This document shows positions 47,188 to 53,927 of a DNA stretch of 64,000 nt, in pieces. Both the position numbers and the translations under genes were made by a program. The notes beneath the pieces are model-generated. The model saw only the letters and a program-made list of their open reading frames with translations. It had not been told where the DNA came from and searched no databases. The DNA is taken from positions 186,001 to 250,000 of the forward strand of contig CAVONI010000009.1 of the NCBI GenBank assembly GCA_963697285.1, given 5' to 3'. The DNA is from JAEUQQ01 sp963697285. Lineage in GTDB: Bacteria; Acidobacteriota; Vicinamibacteria; Vicinamibacterales; JAFNAJ01. The number at the start of each line of letters is the position of its first letter. The first letter of the stretch is position 1.

Positions 47188-47388
47188 TCACTGCCGGACA
47201 GGGGCCGTCACGCCGGTGTCGGGCCCCGACTCTCGAGGTTCGTCGTCGTGCTGAATATCGATGTGTCCAACCATCTCGTCCAGCTCGGCCTCGGTCTTGA
47301 GGCGCTCGCCCTCGATGGCCGTTTCCGGCACCTGCGGCGGTGCGGGTGACCGATCGGTTCGGTCACGTCGATGCACGTCTGGCATCAT
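47188..47388 (-). CDS. Small acidic hypothetical protein
   Basis: A 66-residue frame starting at 47388, overlapping the stop of the DUF3309 gene as TGATG, which suggests coupled translation. Basic N-terminal half, acidic C-terminal half (KTEAELDEMVGHIDIQHDD). No cysteine, no membrane segment, no family recognised. Support rests on the overlap and the composition only. Confidence 0.45.
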   Translation of the reverse strand: MMPDVHRRDRTDRSPAPPQVPETAIEGERLKTEAELDEMVGHIDIQHDDEPRESGPDTGVTAPVRQ

Positions 47389-47540
47389 CACAGGCGTCCC
47401 GTCAGCAACATGACGACGAGCACCAGCACGACGAGCCCCACCATGCCGCTTGGACCATAGCCCCAGTTGCGGCTGTGCGGCCACGCGGGGATGGCGCCGA
47501 GCAACATCAGGACAGCGATGACGACGAGGATAGTGACCAT
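47388..47540 (-). CDS. DUF3309 small membrane protein
   Basis: A 50-residue protein with two hydrophobic helices (ILVVIAVLMLLGAIPAW and VGLVVLVLVVMLL) around the family signature WPHSRNWGYGPSG, which matches DUF3309. The ATG at 47540 has GAGGAG upstream. Function of the family is not known. It lies 108 bases downstream of a Crp/Fnr gene on the same strand, and its own upstream region carries a motif shared with two other promoters in the cluster. Confidence 0.85.
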   Translation of the reverse strand: MVTILVVIAVLMLLGAIPAWPHSRNWGYGPSGMVGLVVLVLVVMLLTGRL

Positions 47541-47616
47541 GACGAACTCCTCTGCAGTGCGTGTGTGAATCTCGAGAGCGACATCGAGACGGTAGCAGGA
47601 CGGCCTGGACGGCGTC

Positions 47617-47631
47617 TGTTCACAAGTGCAC
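47617..47631. promoter_or_regulatory. TGTTCAC-N4-RCAC motif upstream of DUF3309
   Basis: TGTTCACAAGTGCAC, 77 bases before the DUF3309 start, overlapping a palindrome CAAGTGCACTTG. The same 15-base pattern occurs at 48867 and 52448. Candidate binding site for the Crp/Fnr paralogues of this cluster. Confidence 0.45.
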
Positions 47632-47648
47632 TTGCGGATGGAGATCGC

Positions 47649-48305
47649 TCAGTCGTGGACGACGACCGTGAGGAGCGACGGGTTCACCTTGATGCCGTGG
47701 CCGTCGTATTCGATGAAGCCGAGCTTCCTGAACTTGTTGAGGAAGACGTTCACCCGCGAACGAGTCGTCCCGATCATCTCGGCGAGGGCTTCCTGCGAGA
47801 TGACGGGCAACAGTTCGAGCGGTTCCTCGGCGAGACCGTACCGCGCGAGCAGCAGCAACCGTCGCGCGAGTCGCTTCTCGCTCGAGTTGAAGAGCTGATC
47901 GACCAGGTCGGCCTCGAGGCGCGCGTTCCGCGTGAGCATGTGCGCGATGAAGCGATCCGAGAACGCGTGTTCCTCGTGCAGCAGGCGGATCATCTCGGTC
48001 CTGGCGACGACCGTCACCGTGCTGGCCTGGAGCGCCGTCGCCATCTCGAGGCGGACCGGGTGTCCGGCAATCGCCCCTTCACCCAGGAAGTCACCCGGCT
48101 CGACGGTGGCCAGGATGGCTTCCTTGCCGGAGTGAGAGATGACTGACAACTGAACTCGTCCACTCCGCAGGTACATCACGGAGTCGCACGGGTCACCCTG
48201 CGAGAAGAGGACGTCGCCGGGCGCATAGGTCGCAGTCCGTTTCCCGAGCCCGACCGATTCGAGAAACGCCTGCGCATCGAACGTCAGGGGTTGACTTGGC
48301 GACAT
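47649..48305 (-). CDS. Crp/Fnr family transcription regulator (paralogue 1)
   Basis: A 218-residue regulator with an N-terminal cyclic-nucleotide-binding-type beta-roll (YAPGDVLFSQGDPCDSVMYLRSGRVQLSV, GDFLGEGAIAG), a dimer helix and a C-terminal winged helix (ISQEALAEMIGTTRSRVNVF). The phosphate-binding Arg-Ser pair of cAMP-binding Crp is not conserved (VRLEMAT), and there are no Fnr-type cysteines for an iron-sulphur cluster, so the ligand is unknown. Close paralogue of the protein at 51751 (shared LFNSSEKRLAR, LLLLARYG, LGFIEYDG). Likely controls the stress-type genes around it. Confidence 0.92.
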   Translation of the reverse strand: MSPSQPLTFDAQAFLESVGLGKRTATYAPGDVLFSQGDPCDSVMYLRSGRVQLSVISHSGKEAILATVEPGDFLGEGAIAGHPVRLEMATALQASTVTVVARTEMIRLLHEEHAFSDRFIAHMLTRNARLEADLVDQLFNSSEKRLARRLLLLARYGLAEEPLELLPVISQEALAEMIGTTRSRVNVFLNKFRKLGFIEYDGHGIKVNPSLLTVVVHD

Positions 48306-48440
48306 GGGCTGCGTGTGCTCTGCCGCAGATTATCTCACCCCGTTCCCACCCCGGCGGCACCTATTTTCGCGTCATTGAATGCACCGACGGCGAAGGCCGC
48401 CTTCCCCGCGACTCTGTCTACGCCGAGCGCGTCATCTTCC

Positions 48441-48818
48441 CTACAGAGAATCGGTTGCCGGCGCGGTTCCGTCCAGTGCTCCGCGCTTCTTCACCTCTGC
48501 AGTGCGGTCGGTCTTGATCGCCGAGGCCTGGCGCGCCACTGCGTTCGCGCCCCGAGCGACCGCATCCGCCACGTCGTCGCGGACGTCACGACCCTTGTTG
48601 GCCAGCTCGTCAACAACGCCTTCGACGCGCGTGCTCACGTCGTCGTAACGATCCGCTGCGCGAGTGCGCAACGCCCTCGCAGAGTCGCTCATCCGCTCGC
48701 GAAGCTCTGCTGCCGCCCTCGGCGCGAGCCAGAGCGCGAGGCCAACGCCGACCGCCGTGCCCGCCAGTAGTCCGAACAAGAACCCGTGATCGCGAGGACG
48801 TACCGTGTCAATGGTCAT
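48441..48818 (-). CDS. YtxH-like protein
   Basis: A 125-residue protein with one N-terminal membrane segment of the YtxH type (FLFGLLAGTAVGVGLALWLAPRAAAELRERM), then an amphipathic charged helix region. The ATG at 48818 follows GGGAG. YtxH-like proteins are general-stress-associated in several bacteria; the molecular role is unclear. Divergent from the DksA/TraR-type gene with a 111-bp shared control region. Confidence 0.85.
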   Translation of the reverse strand: MTIDTVRPRDHGFLFGLLAGTAVGVGLALWLAPRAAAELRERMSDSARALRTRAADRYDDVSTRVEGVVDELANKGRDVRDDVADAVARGANAVARQASAIKTDRTAEVKKRGALDGTAPATDSL

Positions 48819-48866
48819 GAGTGTGACTCCCTGACATCAACGTTACGGCCACAGCGTCACGTCCGA

Positions 48867-48881
48867 TGTTCACTTGGGCAC
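48867..48881. promoter_or_regulatory. TGTTCAC-N4-RCAC motif between YtxH and DksA/TraR genes
   Basis: TGTTCACTTGGGCAC in the middle of the divergent region, 49 bases from either start codon. Same pattern as at 47617 and 52448. Confidence 0.42.
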
Positions 48882-48929
48882 AGACGCAGGTGGAACCTTC
48901 GGTCACGCTGTGACTGCCCGGAGGCCCAC

Positions 48930-49343
48930 ATGATTGACACCAGCACACGACACGCACACCTGCGCGACATATTGCTCGGCCGTCGGCGCGAACTTCGAGA
49001 AGAGGTCGAACGCCGCATTCGCGACGGACGAACCGACCGGGCCCTGGACGTCTGCGACGAGCTGGAACTGTCTGACGCCGACATCTCGCGCGAGGTGGCA
49101 GTCGCACTGCTTCAGATGAAGGCCGAGACCCTGCAACTCATCGAGAACGCGCTGCGGCGACTCGAGGTGGGTGACTACGGAAACTGCCTGCACTGCGCGG
49201 CGCAGATCTCGGAGACACGCCTGCGCGCGTTGCCGTTCGCCGTGCGGTGCAGGGAATGCGAGGAACATCGCGAGCGAGTCCAGGCCCAGAACCGGCAGGC
49301 GGCCCAGGTCGCGGGCTTCTCGCGCTACTTGCAAACCGCATGA
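48930..49343 (+). CDS. DksA/TraR-family zinc-finger protein
   Basis: A 137-residue protein with a coiled-coil N-terminal part (RRELREEVERRIRDG, VAVALLQMKAETLQLIENAL) and a C-terminal four-cysteine zinc finger, CLHC then CREC 17 residues on. Proteins of this type bind the RNA polymerase secondary channel and tune stress and starvation transcription. The ATG at 48930 has GGAGG upstream; longer in-frame extension lacks support. It is followed 35 bases later by the Gln-rich secreted protein. Confidence 0.9.
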   Translation: MIDTSTRHAHLRDILLGRRRELREEVERRIRDGRTDRALDVCDELELSDADISREVAVALLQMKAETLQLIENALRRLEVGDYGNCLHCAAQISETRLRALPFAVRCRECEEHRERVQAQNRQAAQVAGFSRYLQTA

Positions 49344-49378
49344 GCCGCCAGCAGCGCGGTTCGACAAAAGGAGCCACG

Positions 49379-50275
49379 ATGACGAAACGAACTCTCGGGT
49401 TGATGGTCGTGATGGTTGGCGTGGCCTCGGCAGGTGCGGCGAGTGCCGCGACGACGGGCACAGCCGCACGGCCGCCGACGACAGCCGCCACGGCCAAGGC
49501 ACAGGCGGGATCCTCGATCGATCAGGTCAGTCGGAGGGCGCAGGTCACTGAAGGGCGCACGACGTCGGCTGATCAGTCGCAGTCAGACCACGATCGCAAG
49601 CAGCAGAAAGAGATCGAGAAGGCCCAACGCAAGGACGATGCGCGCGAACGGAAGCAGCAGGAACAACAGGCCCAGCAGGCGCGGCAGCGGCAGGCCCAGC
49701 AGGCGCGGCTCGAACTCGACCAGCAGCGCAGGCACGACCAGCGTCTCGCGGTGTACAGCCGCCAGCAAGTCGAGCAGCAGCGCCTGTCACAACAACGGCA
49801 GCAGCTCCTGCAGCAGCAACAACGCGCGGCGCAGTTGACGGTGCAGTTGCGATACCAGGAACAGCTTCGCGAGGACCAACTGCGCCTTCGTGACTCACGG
49901 TCGTTCGAGTACTCGCCGCGCACCTATCGATACGCGCGCGGTGGCCGGTACTACGAGACGACCCAGCATGGAGCCGACATGCTGCAGCAGGCGATCAACC
50001 TCGGGTACGCCGAAGGCGTGCGCGCCGGCCAATCTGACCGCAGCGACCACTGGCGCGCCGACTATCGCAACTCGCATGCCTATCGCGACGCCACGTTCGG
50101 GTACGACGGGTACTACGTCGACCTGAGCGAGTACCGCTACTACTTCCGCGAGGGCGTTCGGCGCGGCTATGACGATGGCTACTACAGCCGCCACCAGTAT
50201 GGGTCCTACTCCAACGGTGAGGGCACCCTGTCGGGCACTGTCTTCCAGGCCATCATCACGCTGCAGCGCCGCTGA
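49379..50275 (+). CDS. Gln/Arg-rich secreted coiled-coil protein
   Basis: A 298-residue exported protein: signal peptide (LGLMVVMVGVASAGAASA), a long Gln-, Arg- and Lys-rich charged region likely to be helical (about 65-170, for example KQQEQQAQQARQRQAQQA), then a Tyr-rich C-terminal domain (YYETTQHGADMLQQAINLGYAEGVRAGQ). The ATG at 49379 follows AAGGAG. Function unknown. It stops directly before, and in the same frame as, the truncated FtsH sequence at 50282, so a deletion has removed whatever lay between. Confidence 0.8.
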   Translation: MTKRTLGLMVVMVGVASAGAASAATTGTAARPPTTAATAKAQAGSSIDQVSRRAQVTEGRTTSADQSQSDHDRKQQKEIEKAQRKDDARERKQQEQQAQQARQRQAQQARLELDQQRRHDQRLAVYSRQQVEQQRLSQQRQQLLQQQQRAAQLTVQLRYQEQLREDQLRLRDSRSFEYSPRTYRYARGGRYYETTQHGADMLQQAINLGYAEGVRAGQSDRSDHWRADYRNSHAYRDATFGYDGYYVDLSEYRYYFREGVRRGYDDGYYSRHQYGSYSNGEGTLSGTVFQAIITLQRR

Positions 50276-50281
50276 TCGCTG

Positions 50282-51523
50282 CGCACGATCAACCTTCCGT
50301 ACACGGTCTTCAAGGCGCAGGTCGACGCGGGCAACGTCGAGGAAGTCACCAGCGCAGGCGACACCATCACGGGACGATTCAAGATGATCGTTGGTGTCGG
50401 CGCCTCGCGCGTGCGCGACCTGTTCAAGCAGGCACGCGACGCAGCGCCCGCCATCATCTTCATCGACGAACTGGATGCCATCGGCCGCACGCGCGGCAGC
50501 GGCGCGCAACTCGGCGGCCACGACGAGCGCGAACAGACGCTCAACCAGATCCTCACCGAGATGGACGGCTTCGACTCGCGCGAAGGGGTCATCGTCCTGG
50601 CCGCCACCAATCGCGTCGACGTGCTCGACCAGGCGCTCCTGCGTCCGGGCCGCTTCGACCGGCGCGTCGTGGTCCAGCGTCCCGATCGCGCTGGCCGCGC
50701 CGCGATTCTCGAGGTGCACACCAGGAAGGTCCCGATGTCGGACGACGTGAAGCTCGAGCACATCGCCGCCGAGACCCCGGGCCTCGTCGGCGCCGAGCTC
50801 CGCAACCTGGTGAATGAGGCGGCCCTCCTTGCGGCGCGCAGGGACGCCACTGCCGTCGGTGCAGAGGATTTTGCCGAGGCGCTGCAGAAGATCACCCTGG
50901 GACCCGCGCGCAACATCCTGTTCAATCCCGCCGACCGCGCGCGCACGGCGTATCACGAAGCGGGGCACGCGTTGCTCGCCCTCGTCCTCCCCGGCAGCGA
51001 TCCCGTGCATCGCGTCTCGATCGTGCCCCGCGGGATGTCGCTCGGGGCAACCTACCAGCTCCCGGTCGACGACCGCACCAGCTATGGCGAAGACTACCTG
51101 CGCACGCGCATCACGTGTGCCCTCGGCGGACGCGCGGCCGAGACGCTCATCTACGGCGTGACCACGACGGGGGCCGAGAGCGACCTCCAGCAGGTCACCG
51201 ACATCGCCCGGCACATGGTGCTGCGGTGGGGCATGAGCGAGAGGCTCGGGCCGATCAGCTTCGTCGTCCCGCAGGACGAGGGGCTGCCGCCGGCGTTCCA
51301 GCACCAGCCGTACAGCGAATCGACCTCGGAGCTCATCGACGTCGAGGTGAGGCGCATCGTCGAGGAGTGTCACCGCGACGCCGATCGGCTGCTGGCCGCA
51401 CACCGCCCGCAACTGGACGCGCTTGCCCAGGCCCTGTTGAAGGCCGAGTCGCTCAACGCGCAGGAGATTCGTGACGCGACGGGACTGACCGAGCCGGAGC
51501 AGCCGCCGCGCCAGTTGGCCTAG
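50282..51523 (+). pseudogene. FtsH-like protease lacking TM segments and Walker A
   Basis: In-frame remains of a membrane AAA+ zinc metalloprotease. The first 34 codons (RTINLPYTVFKAQVDAGNVE...) are the periplasmic part of FtsH but have no start codon; the first usable ATG is 50384. They run straight into VGVGASRVRDLF, so the second membrane helix and the whole Walker A loop are missing, as is the first membrane helix. Walker B (IIFIDELDAIG), the second region of homology (AATNRVDVLDQALLRPGRFDRR) and the zinc-protease motif HEAGH are intact. The product from 50384 would be 379 residues and could not bind ATP normally. Two separate in-frame deletions are needed to explain it. It may be dead, or a soluble ATPase-deficient protease. 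Confidence 0.85.
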
Positions 51524-51738
51524 CGGCGTGAGCCGGCGACCACCAACCCGATGCCCGCGACGACGGCGACGATCCCGACGATGGGGGGAAGCGGGATCGT
51601 CCGCTGCCGGTCGGCGGTCGCTTCGATCGGGCCGATGTCGATGACCTTCTCGCGGGTCGTGTAGCTGATCCCCTGATATGCAAGCGCAGCGAGGCCGAGC
51701 ACGACCAGCACGAGTCCGGCAATCGAAATGGGCTTCAT
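51520..51738 (-). CDS. Small two-helix membrane protein
   Basis: A 72-residue protein with two membrane helices (ISIAGLVLVVLGLAALAY and IVGIVAVVAGIGLVVAG) around TTREKVIDIGPIEATAD. Resembles small DUF3185-type proteins, an assignment I hold loosely. The ATG at 51738 has AGGGGA upstream and lies 12 bases after the Crp/Fnr paralogue 2 stop, so they form an operon. Its stop overlaps that of the FtsH remnant on the other strand. Confidence 0.75.
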   Translation of the reverse strand: MKPISIAGLVLVVLGLAALAYQGISYTTREKVIDIGPIEATADRQRTIPLPPIVGIVAVVAGIGLVVAGSRR

Positions 51739-51750
51739 GTGTTCCCCTGT

Positions 51751-52413
51751 TCAGTCGTGCAAGACGACACTCAGCAACGAGCTGTTGATCTGGATGCCGG
51801 CATCGAGATCGCCGTCATATTCGATGAACCCGAGCCTCTTGAACTTGTTCATGAAGAAATTGACGCGCGAGCGGGTCGTGCCGACCATTTCAGACAGCGT
51901 CTCTTGCGAGATCTTTGCCACCACCTGCCTGGGCTTGTCCTGCTGGCCGTAGCGCGCCAGCAACAGCAAGGTCCTCGCGAGACGCTTCTCGCTCGAGTTG
52001 AAGAGCTGGTCGATCAGGTCCTGCTCGATGCGGACGTGGCGCGAGAGCATGTGCGCGATGAAACGGTCAGACATGGCGTGTTGCTCGTGCAGCGCCTTCA
52101 CCATCTTGGCCTTGCCGATGACCAGCACGCCGCTCGGGGTGATCGAGGTCGCGCTCCCGATGCGGAGGGGCTGCCCGGCCAGGCATCCTTCGCCGAAGAA
52201 GTCGCCGGGGCCAAGCATGGCCACCACGGCCTCCCGTCCGGTCTTGGAGAGCACTGACAGCTTCACCCCGCCGTGCTTGATGAACATGACGCTGTCGCTG
52301 GCGTCGCCCTGGGCGAAGATGACCTCGTCCCGGCCGTATTCCGTGCTCTGTTTCGTCAGCCCGGCGCCTTCGAGGAACTCGTGCGGGTCGAAACTGTCCT
52401 TACTCTTGGCCAT
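51751..52413 (-). CDS. Crp/Fnr family transcription regulator (paralogue 2)
   Basis: A 220-residue regulator: cNMP-type beta-roll (GRDEVIFAQGDASDSVMFIKHGG, GDFFGEGCLAGQPLRIG), dimer helix, winged helix (ISQETLSEMVGTTRSRVNFF). Neither Fnr cysteines nor the cAMP Arg-Ser motif are seen. The ATG at 52413 (MAKSKDSF) is chosen over longer in-frame starts because homology with paralogue 1 begins there, although no ribosome site is evident. It is followed by a small membrane protein, and a shared 15-bp motif lies 35 bases upstream, compatible with autoregulation. Confidence 0.92.
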   Translation of the reverse strand: MAKSKDSFDPHEFLEGAGLTKQSTEYGRDEVIFAQGDASDSVMFIKHGGVKLSVLSKTGREAVVAMLGPGDFFGEGCLAGQPLRIGSATSITPSGVLVIGKAKMVKALHEQHAMSDRFIAHMLSRHVRIEQDLIDQLFNSSEKRLARTLLLLARYGQQDKPRQVVAKISQETLSEMVGTTRSRVNFFMNKFKRLGFIEYDGDLDAGIQINSSLLSVVLHD

Positions 52414-52447
52414 AAATGGAGGATACGCTTCGCGGCCTGGCGCCGTC

Positions 52448-52462
52448 TGTTCACAACGACAC
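52448..52462. promoter_or_regulatory. TGTTCAC-N4-RCAC motif upstream of Crp/Fnr paralogue 2
   Basis: TGTTCACAACGACAC. Similarity to the DUF3309 upstream region extends further: GGCCTGG, two to three bases, then CGTCTGTTCACAA occurs at both (52434-52456 and 47602-47625). Confidence 0.45.
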
Positions 52463-52516
52463 AGGGCTGCGCCAGCAGGGCGGTTGTCGCGCTGGGGGTT
52501 GTACAATCCCGGCCAG

Positions 52517-52570
52517 ATGCGCGAGGAAGCGTTGGAGCCCCTGCTGCTGCGGGTGCTCGGGGAACGCTGA
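52517..52570 (+). CDS. 17-residue leader frame coupled to the old yellow enzyme
   Basis: MREEALEPLLLRVLGER, whose stop overlaps the next ATG as TGATG. A TACAAT hexamer (52502-52507) lies 9 bases before it, so transcription might start close to the ATG. It may be a coupling leader or chance. Confidence 0.25.
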   Translation: MREEALEPLLLRVLGER

Positions 52571-53670
52571 TGGACGACGCGTCGCAGCACCCTGGATCAT
52601 TCATGCCGCATCTCTTCGATCCCCTCACAATTCGGTCGGTCACCCTCAGGAACCGCATCGGTGTCTCGCCGATGTGCCAGTACTCGGCCGTGGAGGGCAT
52701 GGCGAACGACTGGCACCTCGTCCACCTCGGATCCCGCGCGGTCGGTGGCGCCGGCCTCGTCATGGTCGAAGCGACGTCGGTGTCGCCGGAAGGCCGGATT
52801 TCACCGCACGACGTGGGCATCTGGACCGACGCGCACGCCATGTCGCTTGCGCGCATCGCGCAGTTCGTCGCGCAGCACGGCGCAGTGCCGGGCATCCAGA
52901 TCGCGCATGCCGGGCGCAAGGCCTCGAGACCGCGCCCGTGGGACGGCGACCGGCCCGTGCCGATCGCCGAGGGCGGCTGGCCCGTCGTCGGCCCGAGTGC
53001 ATGCGCGTTTGCCGACGGGTGGGCCGTACCGAGCGCGCTCGATGCCGAGGGACTCGCGAAGGTGCGCGACGACTTCCGGGCAGCGACGCAGCGGGCGCGT
53101 GACGCGGGCTTCACGTGGCTGGAGATCCACGCGGCGCACGGCTACCTCCTGCACAGCTTCCTGTCACCGTTGTCGAACACCCGCACCGACGCCTATGGCG
53201 GCAGCTTCGAGAACCGCACGCGCCTGCTCATTGAGGTCGTGCGCGTGGTGCGCAGCGAATGGGGGGCCGAGCTTCCCGTTGCGGTGCGCCTCTCGTGCTC
53301 CGACTGGACGGAGGGCGGCTGGGCCATCGAGGACTCGATTGCGCTGTCACGTGTGCTGAAGACCGAACACGTTGACGTGGTCGACTGCAGTTCAGGCGGC
53401 AACGTCGCGGGCGCAGCCATCCCGGTGGGTGCCGGTTACCAGGTGCCGTTCGCCGACGCCATCCGGCGGGAGGCAGGCATCGCCACCGCCGCGGTCGGCA
53501 TGATCACGCAGCCGATGCAGGCCGACGAGATCATCCGCAACGGCCGCGCCGACGTCGTGCTGCTGGCGCGCGAGATGCTGCGCGATCCGTACTGGCCGCT
53601 CCACGCCGCCCGCGCGCTGCACGTGAAGGGCGGCGCGCCAGTGCCCTCGCAATACCTGCGGGCGTACTGA
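52570..53670 (+). CDS. NADH:flavin oxidoreductase / old yellow enzyme, YqjM type
   Basis: FMN-dependent ene-reductase of 366 residues, cytosolic, reducing activated C=C bonds with NAD(P)H. Visible family marks: NRIGVSPMCQYSAVEG (the Cys near the flavin in YqjM-type enzymes), IQIAHAGRKAS (substrate-binding His), FTWLEIHAAHGYLLHSFLSPLSN, RTDAYGGSFENR and a C-terminal ADVVLLAREMLRDPYW. Start at 52570 or the ATG at 52603; the former has GGGGA upstream and is coupled to a short leader frame. Divergent from Crp/Fnr paralogue 2. Natural substrate unknown. Confidence 0.93.
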   Translation: MDDASQHPGSFMPHLFDPLTIRSVTLRNRIGVSPMCQYSAVEGMANDWHLVHLGSRAVGGAGLVMVEATSVSPEGRISPHDVGIWTDAHAMSLARIAQFVAQHGAVPGIQIAHAGRKASRPRPWDGDRPVPIAEGGWPVVGPSACAFADGWAVPSALDAEGLAKVRDDFRAATQRARDAGFTWLEIHAAHGYLLHSFLSPLSNTRTDAYGGSFENRTRLLIEVVRVVRSEWGAELPVAVRLSCSDWTEGGWAIEDSIALSRVLKTEHVDVVDCSSGGNVAGAAIPVGAGYQVPFADAIRREAGIATAAVGMITQPMQADEIIRNGRADVVLLAREMLRDPYWPLHAARALHVKGGAPVPSQYLRAY

Positions 53671-53696
53671 ATGGGAATCACGGCCTCAATCGTCCC

Positions 53697-53727
53697 GGGC
53701 CGCACTGGGGTGCGGCCCCTACACCTG
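53697..53727. repeat. Dispersed GGGCCGCAC palindrome
   Basis: GGGCCGCACTGGGGTGCGGC then CCCTACACCTG, followed by shorter CACCTG iterations to about 53755, in the gap after the old yellow enzyme gene. Confidence 0.8.
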
Positions 53728-53798
53728 AACACCTGCCCCTGATCACCTGCACCTCGAGGCGGGGATCCGCGGCGTCAGCGCCGCCGGGTGTCGGTGGA

Positions 53799-53910
53799 CG
53801 CGGGCGTGGGTGTACATCGTCCGCAGGAATGCAGGGAGCGACCGCGGGAAGCGATACCCGACGGCGCCGCCGCGGCAGCGCGACACCCGTGGTCACGTCG
53901 GGCGTTGCGG
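53799..53910 (-). repeat. About 110-bp dispersed element, copy 2
   Basis: Read on the minus strand it matches the element at 29021-29161 at both ends: CACGGGTGTCGC near the start and GCGGACGATGTACA then CCACGCCCGCG at the end. It sits just beyond the 3' end of the amidohydrolase. Confidence 0.6.
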
Positions 53911-53927
53911 TCCTGCCATCGACACCG

